This document shows, piece by piece, positions 1-8,483 of a stretch of 64,000 nucleotides of DNA (position 1 is the first letter of the stretch; each line of letters begins with the position of its first letter). The position numbers and the translations under genes were made by a program. The stretch comes from Streptomyces resistomycificus (lineage in GTDB: Bacteria; Actinomycetota; Actinomycetes; Streptomycetales; Streptomycetaceae): contig NZ_KQ948990.1 of NCBI RefSeq assembly GCF_001514265.1, forward strand, positions 713,967 through 777,966. The letters run 5' to 3'. The notes beneath the pieces were generated by a model, which saw only the letters and a program-made list of their open reading frames with translations, did not search any database and was not told the origin of the DNA.

Positions 1-1052
1 GCGTCGTAGGGGCGTCTCTGGAGCGCAACGGTGGGGTCGGCGGGCTGGAGCTGCCGCAGGCCGGGGCGGAATCCGTCGAGCGGGCGCCGGACAGTGTGGC
101 CGGGATCGCCGCGCGAGCCCTGCCCAGCGTGGTGACCCTGCACGTGAGCGGGGCCGGAGAGTCCGGTACCGGCACCGGGTTCGTGCTGGACGACCGGGGT
201 CACATCCTCACCAACAACCATGTCGTGGAGCCCGCCGCCTCCGACGATGAGACGGGCGAGATATCGGTGACCTTCCACAGCGGCGACACGGCGAAGGCCA
301 CCGTCGTCGGCCGGGACAGCGGCTACGACCTCGCCGTCGTCCAGGTCACCGGTGTCCGCGGTCTCGAGCCGCTGACCCTCGGCAACTCCGACAACGTCCA
401 GGTCGGCGACCCCGTCGTGGCCATCGGCGCCCCCTTCGACCTGGCGGGCACCGTCACCTCCGGCATCATCAGCGCCAAGGAGCGGCCCATCACGGCCGGT
501 GGCGAGAGCGAGGACGGCAGCGACGTGTCCTACGTCGACGCCCTGCAGACCGACGCTCCGATAAACCCCGGCAACTCCGGCGGGCCCCTCCTGGACTCCC
601 GGGCCCGCGTCATCGGCATCAACTCCGCCATCCGCTCCGCCGACGGCGGCACCGACCCGGACGGCGGCCAGGCAGGCTCCATCGGCCTCGGTTTCGCCAT
701 ACCGGTCAACCAGGGCAAGCGCGTCGCCGAGGAGTTGATCAACACCGGCAGGGCGACCCACCCGGTCATCGGCGTCACCCTCGACATGGACTACGTCGGC
801 GACGGCGCCCGGGTCGGCACGAAGGCCGGCGACGGCGGCCCGGCGGTCACCGTCGGCGGGCCCGGCGACCGGGCCGGCATCAAGGCCGGCGACGTCATCA
901 CCGCGGTCGACGGCCGGCGGGTCCACTCCGGCGAGGAGCTCATCGTCAAGACCCGCGCCCACCGCCCCGGCGACCGTCTGGAACTCACCGTGCGGCGCGA
1001 CGGCAGGGAACGGACCATCTCGCTGGTGCTCGGCGCCTCCGACGGCGGCTGA
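1..1052 (+). CDS. HtrA/DegP-like trypsin-type serine protease with C-terminal PDZ domain (5' end outside window)
   Basis: Envelope quality-control protease of the S1C family, which degrades or refolds damaged exported proteins. The frame is open from base 3 and has no start inside the window, so the N-terminus, probably with a membrane anchor, is missing; about 349 residues are visible. The catalytic triad is present: His in TNNHVV (codon at about 219), Asp in GYDLAVVQV (327) and Ser in GNSGGP (576). A PDZ domain follows, with GPGDRAGIKAGDVI typical of its carboxylate-binding region. It lies just upstream of tatB on the same strand, with a 275-bp gap. An HtrA gene next to tatB is a common actinobacterial arrangement and suggests envelope-stress control from upstream. 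The family call is secure; the specific paralog is not. Confidence 0.93.
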   Translation, partial: VVGASLERNGGVGGLELPQAGAESVERAPDSVAGIAARALPSVVTLHVSGAGESGTGTGFVLDDRGHILTNNHVVEPAASDDETGEISVTFHSGDTAKATVVGRDSGYDLAVVQVTGVRGLEPLTLGNSDNVQVGDPVVAIGAPFDLAGTVTSGIISAKERPITAGGESEDGSDVSYVDALQTDAPINPGNSGGPLLDSRARVIGINSAIRSADGGTDPDGGQAGSIGLGFAIPVNQGKRVAEELINTGRATHPVIGVTLDMDYVGDGARVGTKAGDGGPAVTVGGPGDRAGIKAGDVITAVDGRRVHSGEELIVKTRAHRPGDRLELTVRRDGRERTISLVLGASDGG

Positions 1053-1327
1053 CCGGGGGACGGCGACCTGGGGAGCGCGGACCGGAGAGCGGCACCGGAC
1101 AGACCGCCGATACTCACAGAAACATCACAAAAACGGGCCCGCCGACCGCCCGAACGGCGGCCCCACCAGGCAAACAACCCACAAAACCCCACACGTCCCC
1201 GCACTCGGAGGGCCCGGGACAGTACCGGTCGTACCGGATCGCCGGGTACCGTGGACCCGGCCCGGACCACGGAAGACCGCACAGACCACCGAGGGCCGCG
1301 GACCGAGGACATCGCAAGGAGCTTCAG

Positions 1328-1765
1328 GTGTTCAATGACATAGGACCGCTCGAGCTGGTGACGCTCGTTGTCCTCGCCGTGCTCGTCTTCGGTCCGGACA
1401 AGCTCCCGAAGGTCATCCAGGACATCACGCGGACCATCCGCAAGATCCGGGAGTTCTCGGAGAGCGCCAAGCAGGACATCCGCACCGAACTGGGCCCGGA
1501 GTTCAAGGACTTCGAGTTCGAGGACCTGAACCCCAAGACGTTCATCCGCAAGCAGCTGGACAACGAGGACCTGGGGCTCAAGGAGATCCGCAACGGATTC
1601 GACCTGAAGAAGGAGATGGCCGAGGTCACGGACGCGGTCCACAGCCGCGAGTCGGACTCCTCGTCGTCCTCCGGGTCCTCCTCGTCCTCCGGCGGCACGG
1701 TCGACATGACGAAGAAGCCCGAGACGCCGGACGAGCGCCCTCCGTACGACGCGGACGCCACCTGA
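1328..1765 (+). CDS. tatB: Sec-independent protein translocase subunit TatB
   Basis: Membrane subunit that, with TatC, forms the receptor for twin-arginine signal peptides. The start is a GTG with a good ribosome site (AAGGAG) 7 bases before it. Residues 1-22 form the single N-terminal membrane helix (GPLELVTLVVLAVLVFGPDKLP), including the conserved Gly-Pro hinge at FGP. A long amphipathic helix and a charged, Ser-rich tail (SSSSSGSSSSSGG) follow. The length of 145 aa fits actinobacterial TatB better than the shorter TatA. It stands alone here, away from tatA/tatC, as is usual in Streptomyces. A short hairpin lies directly after the stop codon. Confidence 0.93.
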   Translation: MFNDIGPLELVTLVVLAVLVFGPDKLPKVIQDITRTIRKIREFSESAKQDIRTELGPEFKDFEFEDLNPKTFIRKQLDNEDLGLKEIRNGFDLKKEMAEVTDAVHSRESDSSSSSGSSSSSGGTVDMTKKPETPDERPPYDADAT

Positions 1766-1768
1766 GCC

Positions 1769-1784
1769 GTGCGCCGGGGCGCAC
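1769..1784 (+). terminator. Hairpin just after tatB
   Basis: A perfect inverted repeat, GTGCGC-CGGG-GCGCAC, starts 4 bases after the tatB stop. It has no T-tract, so termination is only suggested by its position. Confidence 0.35.
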
Positions 1785-1994
1785 GCTCCGCCGTACGTGA
1801 CGCGTTTCATACCCTTCACACCCCTGCCACGGCCTGAACCCGTCCCTTCGGGCGACCCACGCGCCGGGCGATTCCCCTGCTGCTCGCAGCGGTGTGGCTA
1901 TGCTGCCGAGTTGTTGTGCGGGCCGTACGCAAACCAGCAACGCCGCCCGAAGGGGGGCGGGCCGGTCCGACGAGAGCGAGGAGGCGTCCGGGAC

Positions 1995-2651
1995 ATGGAG
2001 ACGACGAGTCAGGCAGTCGCGCAGTCGCCGGCCGCGGAGGGCGGACAGCAGGTCCCCTCCGCCCGGCGCACGGTCGACGGCTACCTGCTGGCGCCCTTCC
2101 CGTGGTACGGCCTCGACGAGGCCTTCACGGGGCCGCGCTGGCTGATGCAGGTCGGAACGGCCGCCGACGGTGCCGTCGAGCACGGTTCCGTCGGGCACGG
2201 CGACGAGCCCTCCGTGCGGAACGAGGCGTCGGAGGACAAGGAGAAGTTCGCGGTGGTGGTCACCGTCGCGGCCAACCCCGTGCGGCGCAGCGCCGACGGC
2301 ACGGGCCTCCTGGAGGCCACCTCGGTGTCCTCGGCGGCCTGGCTCGCGGGGGTGGGACTGCTGTCCTTCACCTGGCCCGGCCAGATGGACCACAGCCTGC
2401 GCGACGACTGGCTGGACCAGCAGACCGAGACCGCCTGGGCCCTCGCGGACGACCTGGACGGCTCCGACTGGTCGACGCTGTCCCTCCCGGTGGACGGCGT
2501 GCCGACGCCCTTCCACTACCGCGAGTCGGAGTTCGGCTGGGTCCTGGCCGGTTCCACGGAGGCGGGGGTGCACGTGGGGGCGTACGGAAGAGGGATGAGC
2601 GCGTACGGTCTCGGCTTCGCCATGATCAAGGACATCGGCACGTACGCATGA
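1995..2651 (+). CDS. Conserved actinobacterial protein of unknown function
   Basis: A 218-aa soluble protein with no recognised motif. The ATG at 1995 is preceded by GAGGAGG at a suitable distance. The frame stays open upstream to about 1797, but that stretch has no ribosome site and poor composition. The sequence is rich in Trp and acidic residues (LAPFPWYGLDEAF, WPGQMDHSLRDDWLDQQ) and has no signal peptide or membrane segment. It ends against a short tandem repeat and a bidirectional terminator shared with the convergent mrp gene. I recognise it only as a protein that sits between tatB and mrp in streptomycetes; no function can be assigned. Confidence 0.8.
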   Translation: METTSQAVAQSPAAEGGQQVPSARRTVDGYLLAPFPWYGLDEAFTGPRWLMQVGTAADGAVEHGSVGHGDEPSVRNEASEDKEKFAVVVTVAANPVRRSADGTGLLEATSVSSAAWLAGVGLLSFTWPGQMDHSLRDDWLDQQTETAWALADDLDGSDWSTLSLPVDGVPTPFHYRESEFGWVLAGSTEAGVHVGAYGRGMSAYGLGFAMIKDIGTYA

Positions 2652-2720
2652 CATCAGCGCGTACGCATGAGATCAGCACGCATGAGATCAGCACGCACGT
2701 GAGCAGCACGTACGCATGAG
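2649..2720. repeat. Short tandem direct repeat after the 1995-2651 gene
   Basis: Three to four imperfect copies of a 15-bp unit (ATCAGCACGCATGAG and variants) run across the stop codon of the unknown gene and up to the terminator hairpin. This looks like replication-slippage DNA; no function is visible. Confidence 0.7.
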
Positions 2721-2721
2721 A

Positions 2722-2750
2722 AAGGGGCGCCGGTGTGTTCGGCGCCCCTT
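2722..2750. terminator. Bidirectional terminator between convergent genes
   Basis: A perfect 10-bp stem (AAGGGGCGCC / GGCGCCCCTT) with a 9-nt loop lies between the rightward unknown gene and the leftward mrp gene. An A-run before it and TT after it let it serve both strands. Confidence 0.75.
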
Positions 2751-2771
2751 CGCTGCAGGGGTTCCAGAGTT

Positions 2772-3905
2772 TTAGAACTTGTTCCTCGGCGTGATGCCCA
2801 GGGACAGTCCCGACAGGCCCCGCTGCCGTCCGCCCAGCTTGCCGGCGATCGCCCGCAGGGCCGCGCCCGCCGGGGAGTCCGGGTCGGTCAGGACGACCGG
2901 CTTGCCGTCGTCGCCGCCCTCGCGCAGGCGGACGTCGATGGGGATGCTGCCGAGGACCGGTACCGACGCGCCGGTGGTGCGGGTCAGGCCGTCGGCGACC
3001 GACTGGCCGCCGCCCGTGCCGAAGACGTCGACCATCTCGTCGCAGTGCGGGCAGGGCAGGCCGGACATGTTCTCGACCACGCCGACGATCTTCTGGTGGG
3101 TCTGCACGGCGATGGAGCCCGCCCGCTCGGCCACCTCGGCGGCGGCCTGCTGAGGCGTCGTCACGACCAGGATCTCGGCGTTCGGGACCAGCTGGGCGAC
3201 GGAGATGGCGATGTCGCCGGTGCCCGGCGGGAGGTCGAGCAGGAGGACGTCCAGGTCGCCCCAGTACACGTCCGCCAGGAACTGCTGGAGGGCGCGGTGG
3301 AGCATCGGGCCGCGCCAGACGACCGGGGCGTTGCCCGGGGTGAACATGCCGATCGAGATGACCTTCACGCCGTTCGCGGACGGCGGCATGATCATGTTCT
3401 CGACCTGGGTGGGACGGCCCTCGGCGCCGAGCATGCGCGGCACGCTGTGGCCGTAGATGTCGGCGTCGACGACACCGACCTTCAGGCCGTCGGCCGCCAT
3501 CGCCGCCGCCAGGTTCACCGTGACCGACGACTTGCCGACGCCGCCCTTGCCGGAGGCGACCGCGTACACCCGGGTCAGCGAGCCCGGCTTGGCGAACGGG
3601 ACCTCGCGCTCGGTCTGGCCGCCGCGCAACGCGGTCGCCAGCTCCTTGCGCTGCTCGTCGCTCATCACGTCCAGGGTCACGTCGACGCGGGTCACGCCCT
3701 CGACTCCCGAGACCGCCTCCGTCACGCGCTGCGTGATCGTCTCGCGCATCGGGCAGCCGGAGACCGTCAGGTACACGGTGACCGCGACCGCCCCGTCCGC
3801 ACCGATGTCGACCGACTTGACCATCCCCAGTTCGGTGATGGGTCGGTTGATCTCGGGGTCGTTCACCGTCGCCAGTGCCTCGCGCACCGCGTCTTCGCTA
3901 GCCAT
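2772..3905 (-). CDS. mrp: Mrp/ApbC/NBP35-type P-loop ATPase, Fe-S cluster carrier
   Basis: Cytosolic scaffold or carrier thought to deliver Fe-S clusters to apoproteins. Residues 1-90 form the MIP18/DUF59 domain (TVNDPEINRPITELGMV, SGCPMRETI). The Mrp ATPase domain follows, with a deviant Walker A, SGKGGVGKSS, at about residue 118, and a later CPHC pair (LPCPHCDEMVDVFG) that would bind the cluster. The length of 377 aa is normal for the family. The ATG at 3905 gives MASEDAVREALATV, the usual family N-terminus. It is transcribed away from the DUF1003 gene, with a 43-bp gap. Confidence 0.95.
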   Translation of the reverse strand: MASEDAVREALATVNDPEINRPITELGMVKSVDIGADGAVAVTVYLTVSGCPMRETITQRVTEAVSGVEGVTRVDVTLDVMSDEQRKELATALRGGQTEREVPFAKPGSLTRVYAVASGKGGVGKSSVTVNLAAAMAADGLKVGVVDADIYGHSVPRMLGAEGRPTQVENMIMPPSANGVKVISIGMFTPGNAPVVWRGPMLHRALQQFLADVYWGDLDVLLLDLPPGTGDIAISVAQLVPNAEILVVTTPQQAAAEVAERAGSIAVQTHQKIVGVVENMSGLPCPHCDEMVDVFGTGGGQSVADGLTRTTGASVPVLGSIPIDVRLREGGDDGKPVVLTDPDSPAGAALRAIAGKLGGRQRGLSGLSLGITPRNKF

Positions 3906-3948
3906 AAGGACGATGGTACGGCGCTCGGCGGGGACGCAGGGATGCCCG

Positions 3949-4545
3949 TCACCGGTCGTCTACGTCACGTCCGTGCGAACGTTCTGCCGGGAATACGACA
4001 TGCCCGTCCCGCCGCTCCTCCAGTTCCTTCACCAGGTCCTGCAGCTCGGAGCGGATCCAGTCGCGGGTCGCGACCTCGCCGAGGCCGATCCTGAGCGAGG
4101 CGATCTCGCGGGTCAGGTACTCGGTGTCGGCGATCGACCGCTCGCTCGCCTTGCGGTCCTGTTCGAGGTTGACCCGGTCGCGGTCGTCCTGCCGGTTCTG
4201 CGCCAGCAGGATCAGCGGGGCCGCGTAGGAGGCCTGCAACGACAGCATCAGGGTCAGGAAGATGAACGGGTAGTTGTCGAAGCGCAGGTCACGGGGCGCG
4301 AAGATGTTCCACAGCACCCACATGATGATGACGATGGTCATCCAGACGATGAACCGTCCGGTGCCCAGGAAGCGCGCGATGCGCTCCGAGAGCCGTCCGA
4401 AGGCCTCCGGGTCCCACTCGGGCAGGAGCCGGCGCCGGGGCGGGCGGGGCTGGTCGAGCCGCGGGCGGGAGCGGGTGGTGGCGGTCGCGCCCGCCAGGGT
4501 GCGCTCCCGGGCTGCCTCGCGGGTGCTCTCGCGCTCAGGAGCCAT
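3949..4545 (-). CDS. DUF1003 family membrane protein
   Basis: A 198-aa protein with two central membrane helices (about residues 66-84 and 91-115). It carries the DUF1003 signature, in which NYPFIFLTLMLSLQASYAAP is followed by LILLAQNRQDDRDR. The N-terminal 50 residues are Arg/Pro-rich and cytosolic, and the C-terminal part is a predicted coiled coil of charged heptads. The start overlaps the end of the upstream MgtE-N/CBS gene by 11 bases, so the two are translationally coupled. Pairing of DUF1003 with an MgtE-like protein suggests a shared role in divalent cation homeostasis. This is inference, as the family's biochemistry is unknown. Confidence 0.9.
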   Translation of the reverse strand: MAPERESTREAARERTLAGATATTRSRPRLDQPRPPRRRLLPEWDPEAFGRLSERIARFLGTGRFIVWMTIVIIMWVLWNIFAPRDLRFDNYPFIFLTLMLSLQASYAAPLILLAQNRQDDRDRVNLEQDRKASERSIADTEYLTREIASLRIGLGEVATRDWIRSELQDLVKELEERRDGHVVFPAERSHGRDVDDR

Positions 4546-5821
4546 GGGGGGCCACCTCCTCGCCCTCCTCGAGGTGGAACTCGGTCTCCCGCCAGTCGTC
4601 GGGCAGCATGTGGTCCAGCACGTCGTCCACGGTGACCGCGCCCACCAGCGACCCGGCCTCGTTCACGACGGGCGCCGCCACCATGTCGTACGTCGCGAAG
4701 AACCCGGCGACGACCGGCAGCGCCGCGTCCGGGGCGAGGGACTGCAGGTCGTCGTCGATGATCGAGCTGACCAGGGTGTACGGAGGGTCGCGCAGCAGGC
4801 GCTGGAAGTGGACCGTGCCGAGGTACTTGCCGGTCGGGGTCTCGTCGGGCGGACGGCAGACGTAGACCTGGGCGGCGAGGGCGGGCGAGAGGTCGGGGTT
4901 GCGGACGCGGGCGAGGGCGTCGGCGACGGTGGCGTCGGGCCGCAGCACGATCGGCTCGGTCGTCATCAGACCGCCGGCCGTGTGCTCCTCGTACGCCATC
5001 AGACGCCGCATGTCGGCCGCGTCGTCGGGCTTCATCAGGCTCAGCAGTCGTTCCTTGTCCTCCTCGGGCAGCTCGCCGAGCAGGTCGGCCGCGTCGTCCG
5101 GGTCCATGGCCTCCAGGACGTCGGCGGCCCGCTCCTCCTTCAGCTTGCCGAGGATCTCGATCTGGTCGTCCTCCGGGAGCTCCTCGAGCACGTCGGCCAG
5201 GCGGTCGTCGTCGAGGGCGGCGGCGACCTCGACGCGCCGCTTGGGGGAGAGGTGGTGCAGGACGTTGGCGAGGTCGGCGGGGCGAAGCTGCTCGAAGGTG
5301 GCCAGGAGGCTCTCGGCGCCCTGTCCGTGCTCCTCCAGGGCGAAGCCGGTGACGGCGGACCACTCGACGGTCAGTGTCTCCCCCTTGCGGCGGAAGGCGC
5401 CGCCCTTGCCGCCCTTGCGGACGAAGACACGGTCGATCTCCCAGTCCCGGCGGGCCGGCAGCTGCCGCACCGCCACGTCCAGGACCGTGACCTCCTCGCC
5501 GGTCTCGACGAGGGTGACGCGCCGGTCGAGGAGCTCACCGAAGACGAGCCGCTCGGTGGGCCGCTGCTCGAAGCGCCGGACGTTGAGCACGCCGGTCGTG
5601 ATGACCTGGCCGGACTCGATGCCGGTGACCCGGGTGATGGGCAGGAAGATGCGGCGGCGCGTGGCGAGTTCGACGACCAGGCCGAGCAGGCGGGGTGGTC
5701 GCCGGTTGACGCGCAGCATGACGACCAGGTCGCGCAGGCGGCCGACCTGGTCGCCGGCCGGGTCGAAGACGGCGACGCCGGCGAGGTGCGAGACGAAGAT
5801 CCGGGGGGCGCCCGCTGCCAT
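4535..5821 (-). CDS. MgtE N-domain/CBS-domain protein with PRC-barrel-like N-terminus
   Basis: A 428-aa cytosolic protein. The start is the ATG at 5821 (MAAGAPRIF). Residues 1-150 resemble PRC-barrel modules (VFDPAGDQVGRLRDLVV). Residues 170-280 are the superhelical MgtE_N domain, with repeated L-x-E-L-P-E-D-D units (LADVLEELPEDDQIEILGKL, AADLLGELPEEDKERLL). Two CBS domains follow (AGGLMTTEPIVL; ending LVGAVTVDDVLDHMLPDDW). The MgtE transmembrane channel domain is absent, so this is a Mg2+-sensing module without the pore. It may act with the coupled DUF1003 membrane protein. The domain identity is firm; the role is inferred. Confidence 0.9.
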   Translation of the reverse strand: MAAGAPRIFVSHLAGVAVFDPAGDQVGRLRDLVVMLRVNRRPPRLLGLVVELATRRRIFLPITRVTGIESGQVITTGVLNVRRFEQRPTERLVFGELLDRRVTLVETGEEVTVLDVAVRQLPARRDWEIDRVFVRKGGKGGAFRRKGETLTVEWSAVTGFALEEHGQGAESLLATFEQLRPADLANVLHHLSPKRRVEVAAALDDDRLADVLEELPEDDQIEILGKLKEERAADVLEAMDPDDAADLLGELPEEDKERLLSLMKPDDAADMRRLMAYEEHTAGGLMTTEPIVLRPDATVADALARVRNPDLSPALAAQVYVCRPPDETPTGKYLGTVHFQRLLRDPPYTLVSSIIDDDLQSLAPDAALPVVAGFFATYDMVAAPVVNEAGSLVGAVTVDDVLDHMLPDDWRETEFHLEEGEEVAPHGS

Positions 5822-5972
5822 GGCTGTGCTTCCTTTTCGTGCGGGGTTCGTGGGGAGTTGCGTCCTGGGGTGCTGGGAGGGTCTCTTTTCCGAATTGCCC
5901 GCTCGGATGGGCTTCAGGCTAGCCCGTCCCGATCGGATACGCGCTGGTGGCCGGTCCGGACGGACTGGCTCC

Positions 5973-5999
5973 GCCCGCACGTGCGGGCCCCGGTACGCT
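5973..5999 (+). promoter_or_regulatory. Palindrome and -10-like box upstream of the lipoprotein gene
   Basis: A perfect 16-bp palindrome, GCCCGCAC/GTGCGGGC (5973-5988), is followed after 5 bases by TACGCT (5994-5999), a plausible -10 for the gene starting at 6045. The palindrome lies where a -35 would be, as an operator might. There is no recognisable -35 hexamer. Confidence 0.35.
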
Positions 6000-6044
6000 G
6001 CGGTACGCCGCTGAAGGACCCTTGTCAGAAAGGCAGCCCCACCT

Positions 6045-6800
6045 GTGACTGCGATTCCCCGGCGCCGTACCCGCAGGGCCGCACTGGCGGGTGCGGTGTG
6101 CGCCCTCGTCGTGACGGGGACGGGCCTGACGGGATGCGGTGAGGACCCGGACGCGGGGACCAACGGGGTCGGCAAGCTGCCGGCCGACCAGATCCAGTCC
6201 CGGACCCGTGGCGCCGCCAAGTCGGCGCAGGCCGTGCGGCTGTCCGGCAGCGTGGTCACCAGCGGGCGTACGTACAAGCTCGACATGCGCCTGAAGGCCG
6301 ACGGCGGCTCCGGTTCGGTCACCGCGGAGGGGACGACCTTCCAGTTGCTGCGGATCGGTGAGCATCTCTTCCTCAAGGCGGACGCGGAGTTCTGGACCGA
6401 CGCGGACGGCAAGGGCGACGGCTCCGACGCGGACGCGGCGGCGGCCGACAAGCTGGACGACAAGTACGTGAAGGTGCCGCAGGGCGACCCCTCGTACAAG
6501 AAGTTCAGCGGTTTCACGGACATGGACGTCCTCCTCGACGGTCTGCTGACGTTGCACGGCGAGCTGGGCAAGGACGGCCACCACGAGCAGGCGGGCGTCC
6601 GCACCATCCGCATCACCGGCGAAGAGGGCTCCGGCGGCACGCTGGACGTCTCCCTGGAGGGCAAGCCCTATCCGCTCCGCCTGGTGCGGGCCGGTGGCGC
6701 GGGCACCCTGACCTTCTCGGCCTGGGGCAGGACCTTCGCCCTGACCGAGCCCGGGAAGGACGAGACGGTGGACTACGGCAAGCAGCTGCCGACCTCCTAG
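6045..6800 (+). CDS. Secreted lipoprotein, LppX/LprG-like
   Basis: A 251-aa predicted lipoprotein anchored on the outer face of the membrane. A GTG start is followed by a basic n-region (RRRTRRAA), a hydrophobic stretch and the lipobox LTGC (Cys at about 31). The mature part alternates short strands (VRLSGSVVTSGRTYKLDMRL, GSVTAEGTTFQLLRIGEHLFLK), the pattern of the LppX/LprG half-barrel fold that binds or moves lipids. It is monocistronic and reads divergently from the MgtE-N/CBS gene. The lipoprotein call is secure; the lipid-carrier role is an inference from family resemblance. Confidence 0.82.
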   Translation: MTAIPRRRTRRAALAGAVCALVVTGTGLTGCGEDPDAGTNGVGKLPADQIQSRTRGAAKSAQAVRLSGSVVTSGRTYKLDMRLKADGGSGSVTAEGTTFQLLRIGEHLFLKADAEFWTDADGKGDGSDADAAAADKLDDKYVKVPQGDPSYKKFSGFTDMDVLLDGLLTLHGELGKDGHHEQAGVRTIRITGEEGSGGTLDVSLEGKPYPLRLVRAGGAGTLTFSAWGRTFALTEPGKDETVDYGKQLPTS

Positions 6801-6825
6801 GACGCCCCGGCCCGGCCGGCCCGGG

Positions 6826-7338
6826 TCACCGCCGTTTGCGCTTCTTCAGCAGCAGCCGCGGCAGCCCCGCCGGCATCGGTTCGCGCGTCGTCGCCGACGT
6901 GGGCAGCGGTGCCTCGGCGAGGTCGGTGGCGGGCAGCGGAGAGGTGGTGCCGGTCGGCTCCAGGCGCAGTACCCGGCACTCCCGGGCCCACCGCCCTGTC
7001 ATGGCCTCGCCGTCCGGGGCGTTCAGCCGCTTGCCCTTGAGCTCGGCCACCGCCGCCTCCCACGCGGGCGAGCCGGGCGCGAGCTGCACGACCCGGGCCG
7101 TCCAGGACACCAGCCGGCCGCCCTTGTCCTTGCTGCGGACCGTGACTTCCGCCGTGCTGCCGTCGGCCAGCCCCGGCAACGGCTGCTCGCCGGGCCCGTC
7201 ACCGACCAGGCAGGCGGCGCCCTCGTGCCACACGTGCCACAGCGCGCGGGCCGGGCCGCCGGGACCCGCGACCCAGATGAGGCCGGACTTCTTGGTGGCC
7301 TCCTCGACGAGGGCCTGGTCGAGCAGCTCGCTTGTCAT
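6826..7338 (-). CDS. Conserved hypothetical protein, possible split-barrel fold
   Basis: A 170-aa soluble protein with a basic C-terminal tail (LLLKKRKRR). The middle part (GLIWVAGPGGPARALWHVWHEG, then EVTVRSKDKGGRLVSWTARVVQL) looks like the beta-barrel of pyridoxamine-phosphate-oxidase-type flavin proteins, but no cofactor residues can be verified by eye. The ATG at 7338 is the only good start. It converges with the lipoprotein gene (25-bp gap) and lies 23 bases downstream of corA on the same strand, so it may be co-transcribed with corA. Confidence 0.72.
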   Translation of the reverse strand: MTSELLDQALVEEATKKSGLIWVAGPGGPARALWHVWHEGAACLVGDGPGEQPLPGLADGSTAEVTVRSKDKGGRLVSWTARVVQLAPGSPAWEAAVAELKGKRLNAPDGEAMTGRWARECRVLRLEPTGTTSPLPATDLAEAPLPTSATTREPMPAGLPRLLLKKRKRR

Positions 7339-7361
7339 GGGCTCAGCCTATCCACGCGCCC

Positions 7362-8483
7362 TCACAGCCAGCCGTTGCGCTTGAGCGTGCGGTGGATGCC
7401 CAGACACAGGATCACGGTCACGCCCATGATCACCGGGTAGCCGTACCTCCAGTGGAGCTCCGGCATGTGGTCGAAGTTCATGCCGTAGACGCCGCACACC
7501 ATCGTCGGTACGGCGATGATCGCGGCCCACGAGGTGATCTTCCGCATGTCCTCGTTCTGTGCGACGGACGCCTGCGCGAGGTTGGCCTGGAGGATCGAGT
7601 TGAGCAGCTCGTCGAAGCCGAGGACCTGCTCCTGGACGCGGGCGAGGTGGTCGGCGACATCCCGGAAGTACTTCTGGATGTCCGGGTCGATCAGCCGCAT
7701 CGGACGCTCGCTCAGCAACTGCATGGGCCGCAGCAGCGGCGATACGGCCCGCTTGAACTCCAGCACCTCACGCTTGAGTTGGTAGATCCCCGCCGAGTCG
7801 ACACCGCGCGAGACCCCGCCCTTGCGGCCCGGCGAGAAGACCTCGGTCTCCACCTCGTCGATGTCGTCCTGCACCGCGTCGGCGACCGCGATGTAGCCGT
7901 CGACGACATGGTCGGCGATCGCGTGCAGCACCGCCGAGGGGCCCTTGGTGAGCAGCTCGGGATCGTCCTGGAGGCGGTGGCGCAGCGCCCGCAGCGAGCC
8001 CTGGCCGCCGTGCCGGACGGTGATGACGAAGTCCCGGCCGGTGAAGCACATGACCTCACCGGTCTCGACGACCTCGCTGTTGGCGGTGAGCCGGTCGTGC
8101 TCGACGTAGTGGATGGTCTTGAACACGGTGAACAGGGAGTCGTCGTACCGCTCCAGCTTGGGCCGCTGGTGGGCCTGCACCGCGTCCTCGACGGCCAGCG
8201 GGTGCAGCCCGAACTCGCCGGCGATACCGGAGAATTCGGCCTCGGTCGGCTCGTGCAGACCGATCCACACGAACCCCCCGTCGCGGCGCACCACGCGCAT
8301 CGCCTCGTGCGGGGTGAGCGGCTGGGGCGTCTGGACGCGGGCTCCGTCGCGGTAGACGGCGCAGTCGACGACCGCGGACGGCGTCGAGGGGTCACGGGTG
8401 GTGTCGTAGACACTGCCGCTGTCCTTGCGCAGGGAGACGCGGGACGGGCGGACCACGGCACGCAGGTCGCGGATCATCGACAT
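7362..8483 (-). CDS. corA: CorA-family magnesium/cobalt transport protein
   Basis: Homopentameric Mg2+ channel of the cytoplasmic membrane. The large N-terminal cytosolic domain (1-310) ends in two membrane helices, the first followed by the selectivity loop YGMNFDHMPE that defines the family. I chose the ATG at 8483 (MSMIRDLRAVV) because GAAGGAG precedes it by 6-7 bases. The frame is open further upstream but without a ribosome site. The protein is 373 aa, which is usual. A roughly 500-base leader with strong RNA pairing potential lies upstream and may hold an ion-responsive element. Confidence 0.93.
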   Translation of the reverse strand: MSMIRDLRAVVRPSRVSLRKDSGSVYDTTRDPSTPSAVVDCAVYRDGARVQTPQPLTPHEAMRVVRRDGGFVWIGLHEPTEAEFSGIAGEFGLHPLAVEDAVQAHQRPKLERYDDSLFTVFKTIHYVEHDRLTANSEVVETGEVMCFTGRDFVITVRHGGQGSLRALRHRLQDDPELLTKGPSAVLHAIADHVVDGYIAVADAVQDDIDEVETEVFSPGRKGGVSRGVDSAGIYQLKREVLEFKRAVSPLLRPMQLLSERPMRLIDPDIQKYFRDVADHLARVQEQVLGFDELLNSILQANLAQASVAQNEDMRKITSWAAIIAVPTMVCGVYGMNFDHMPELHWRYGYPVIMGVTVILCLGIHRTLKRNGWL

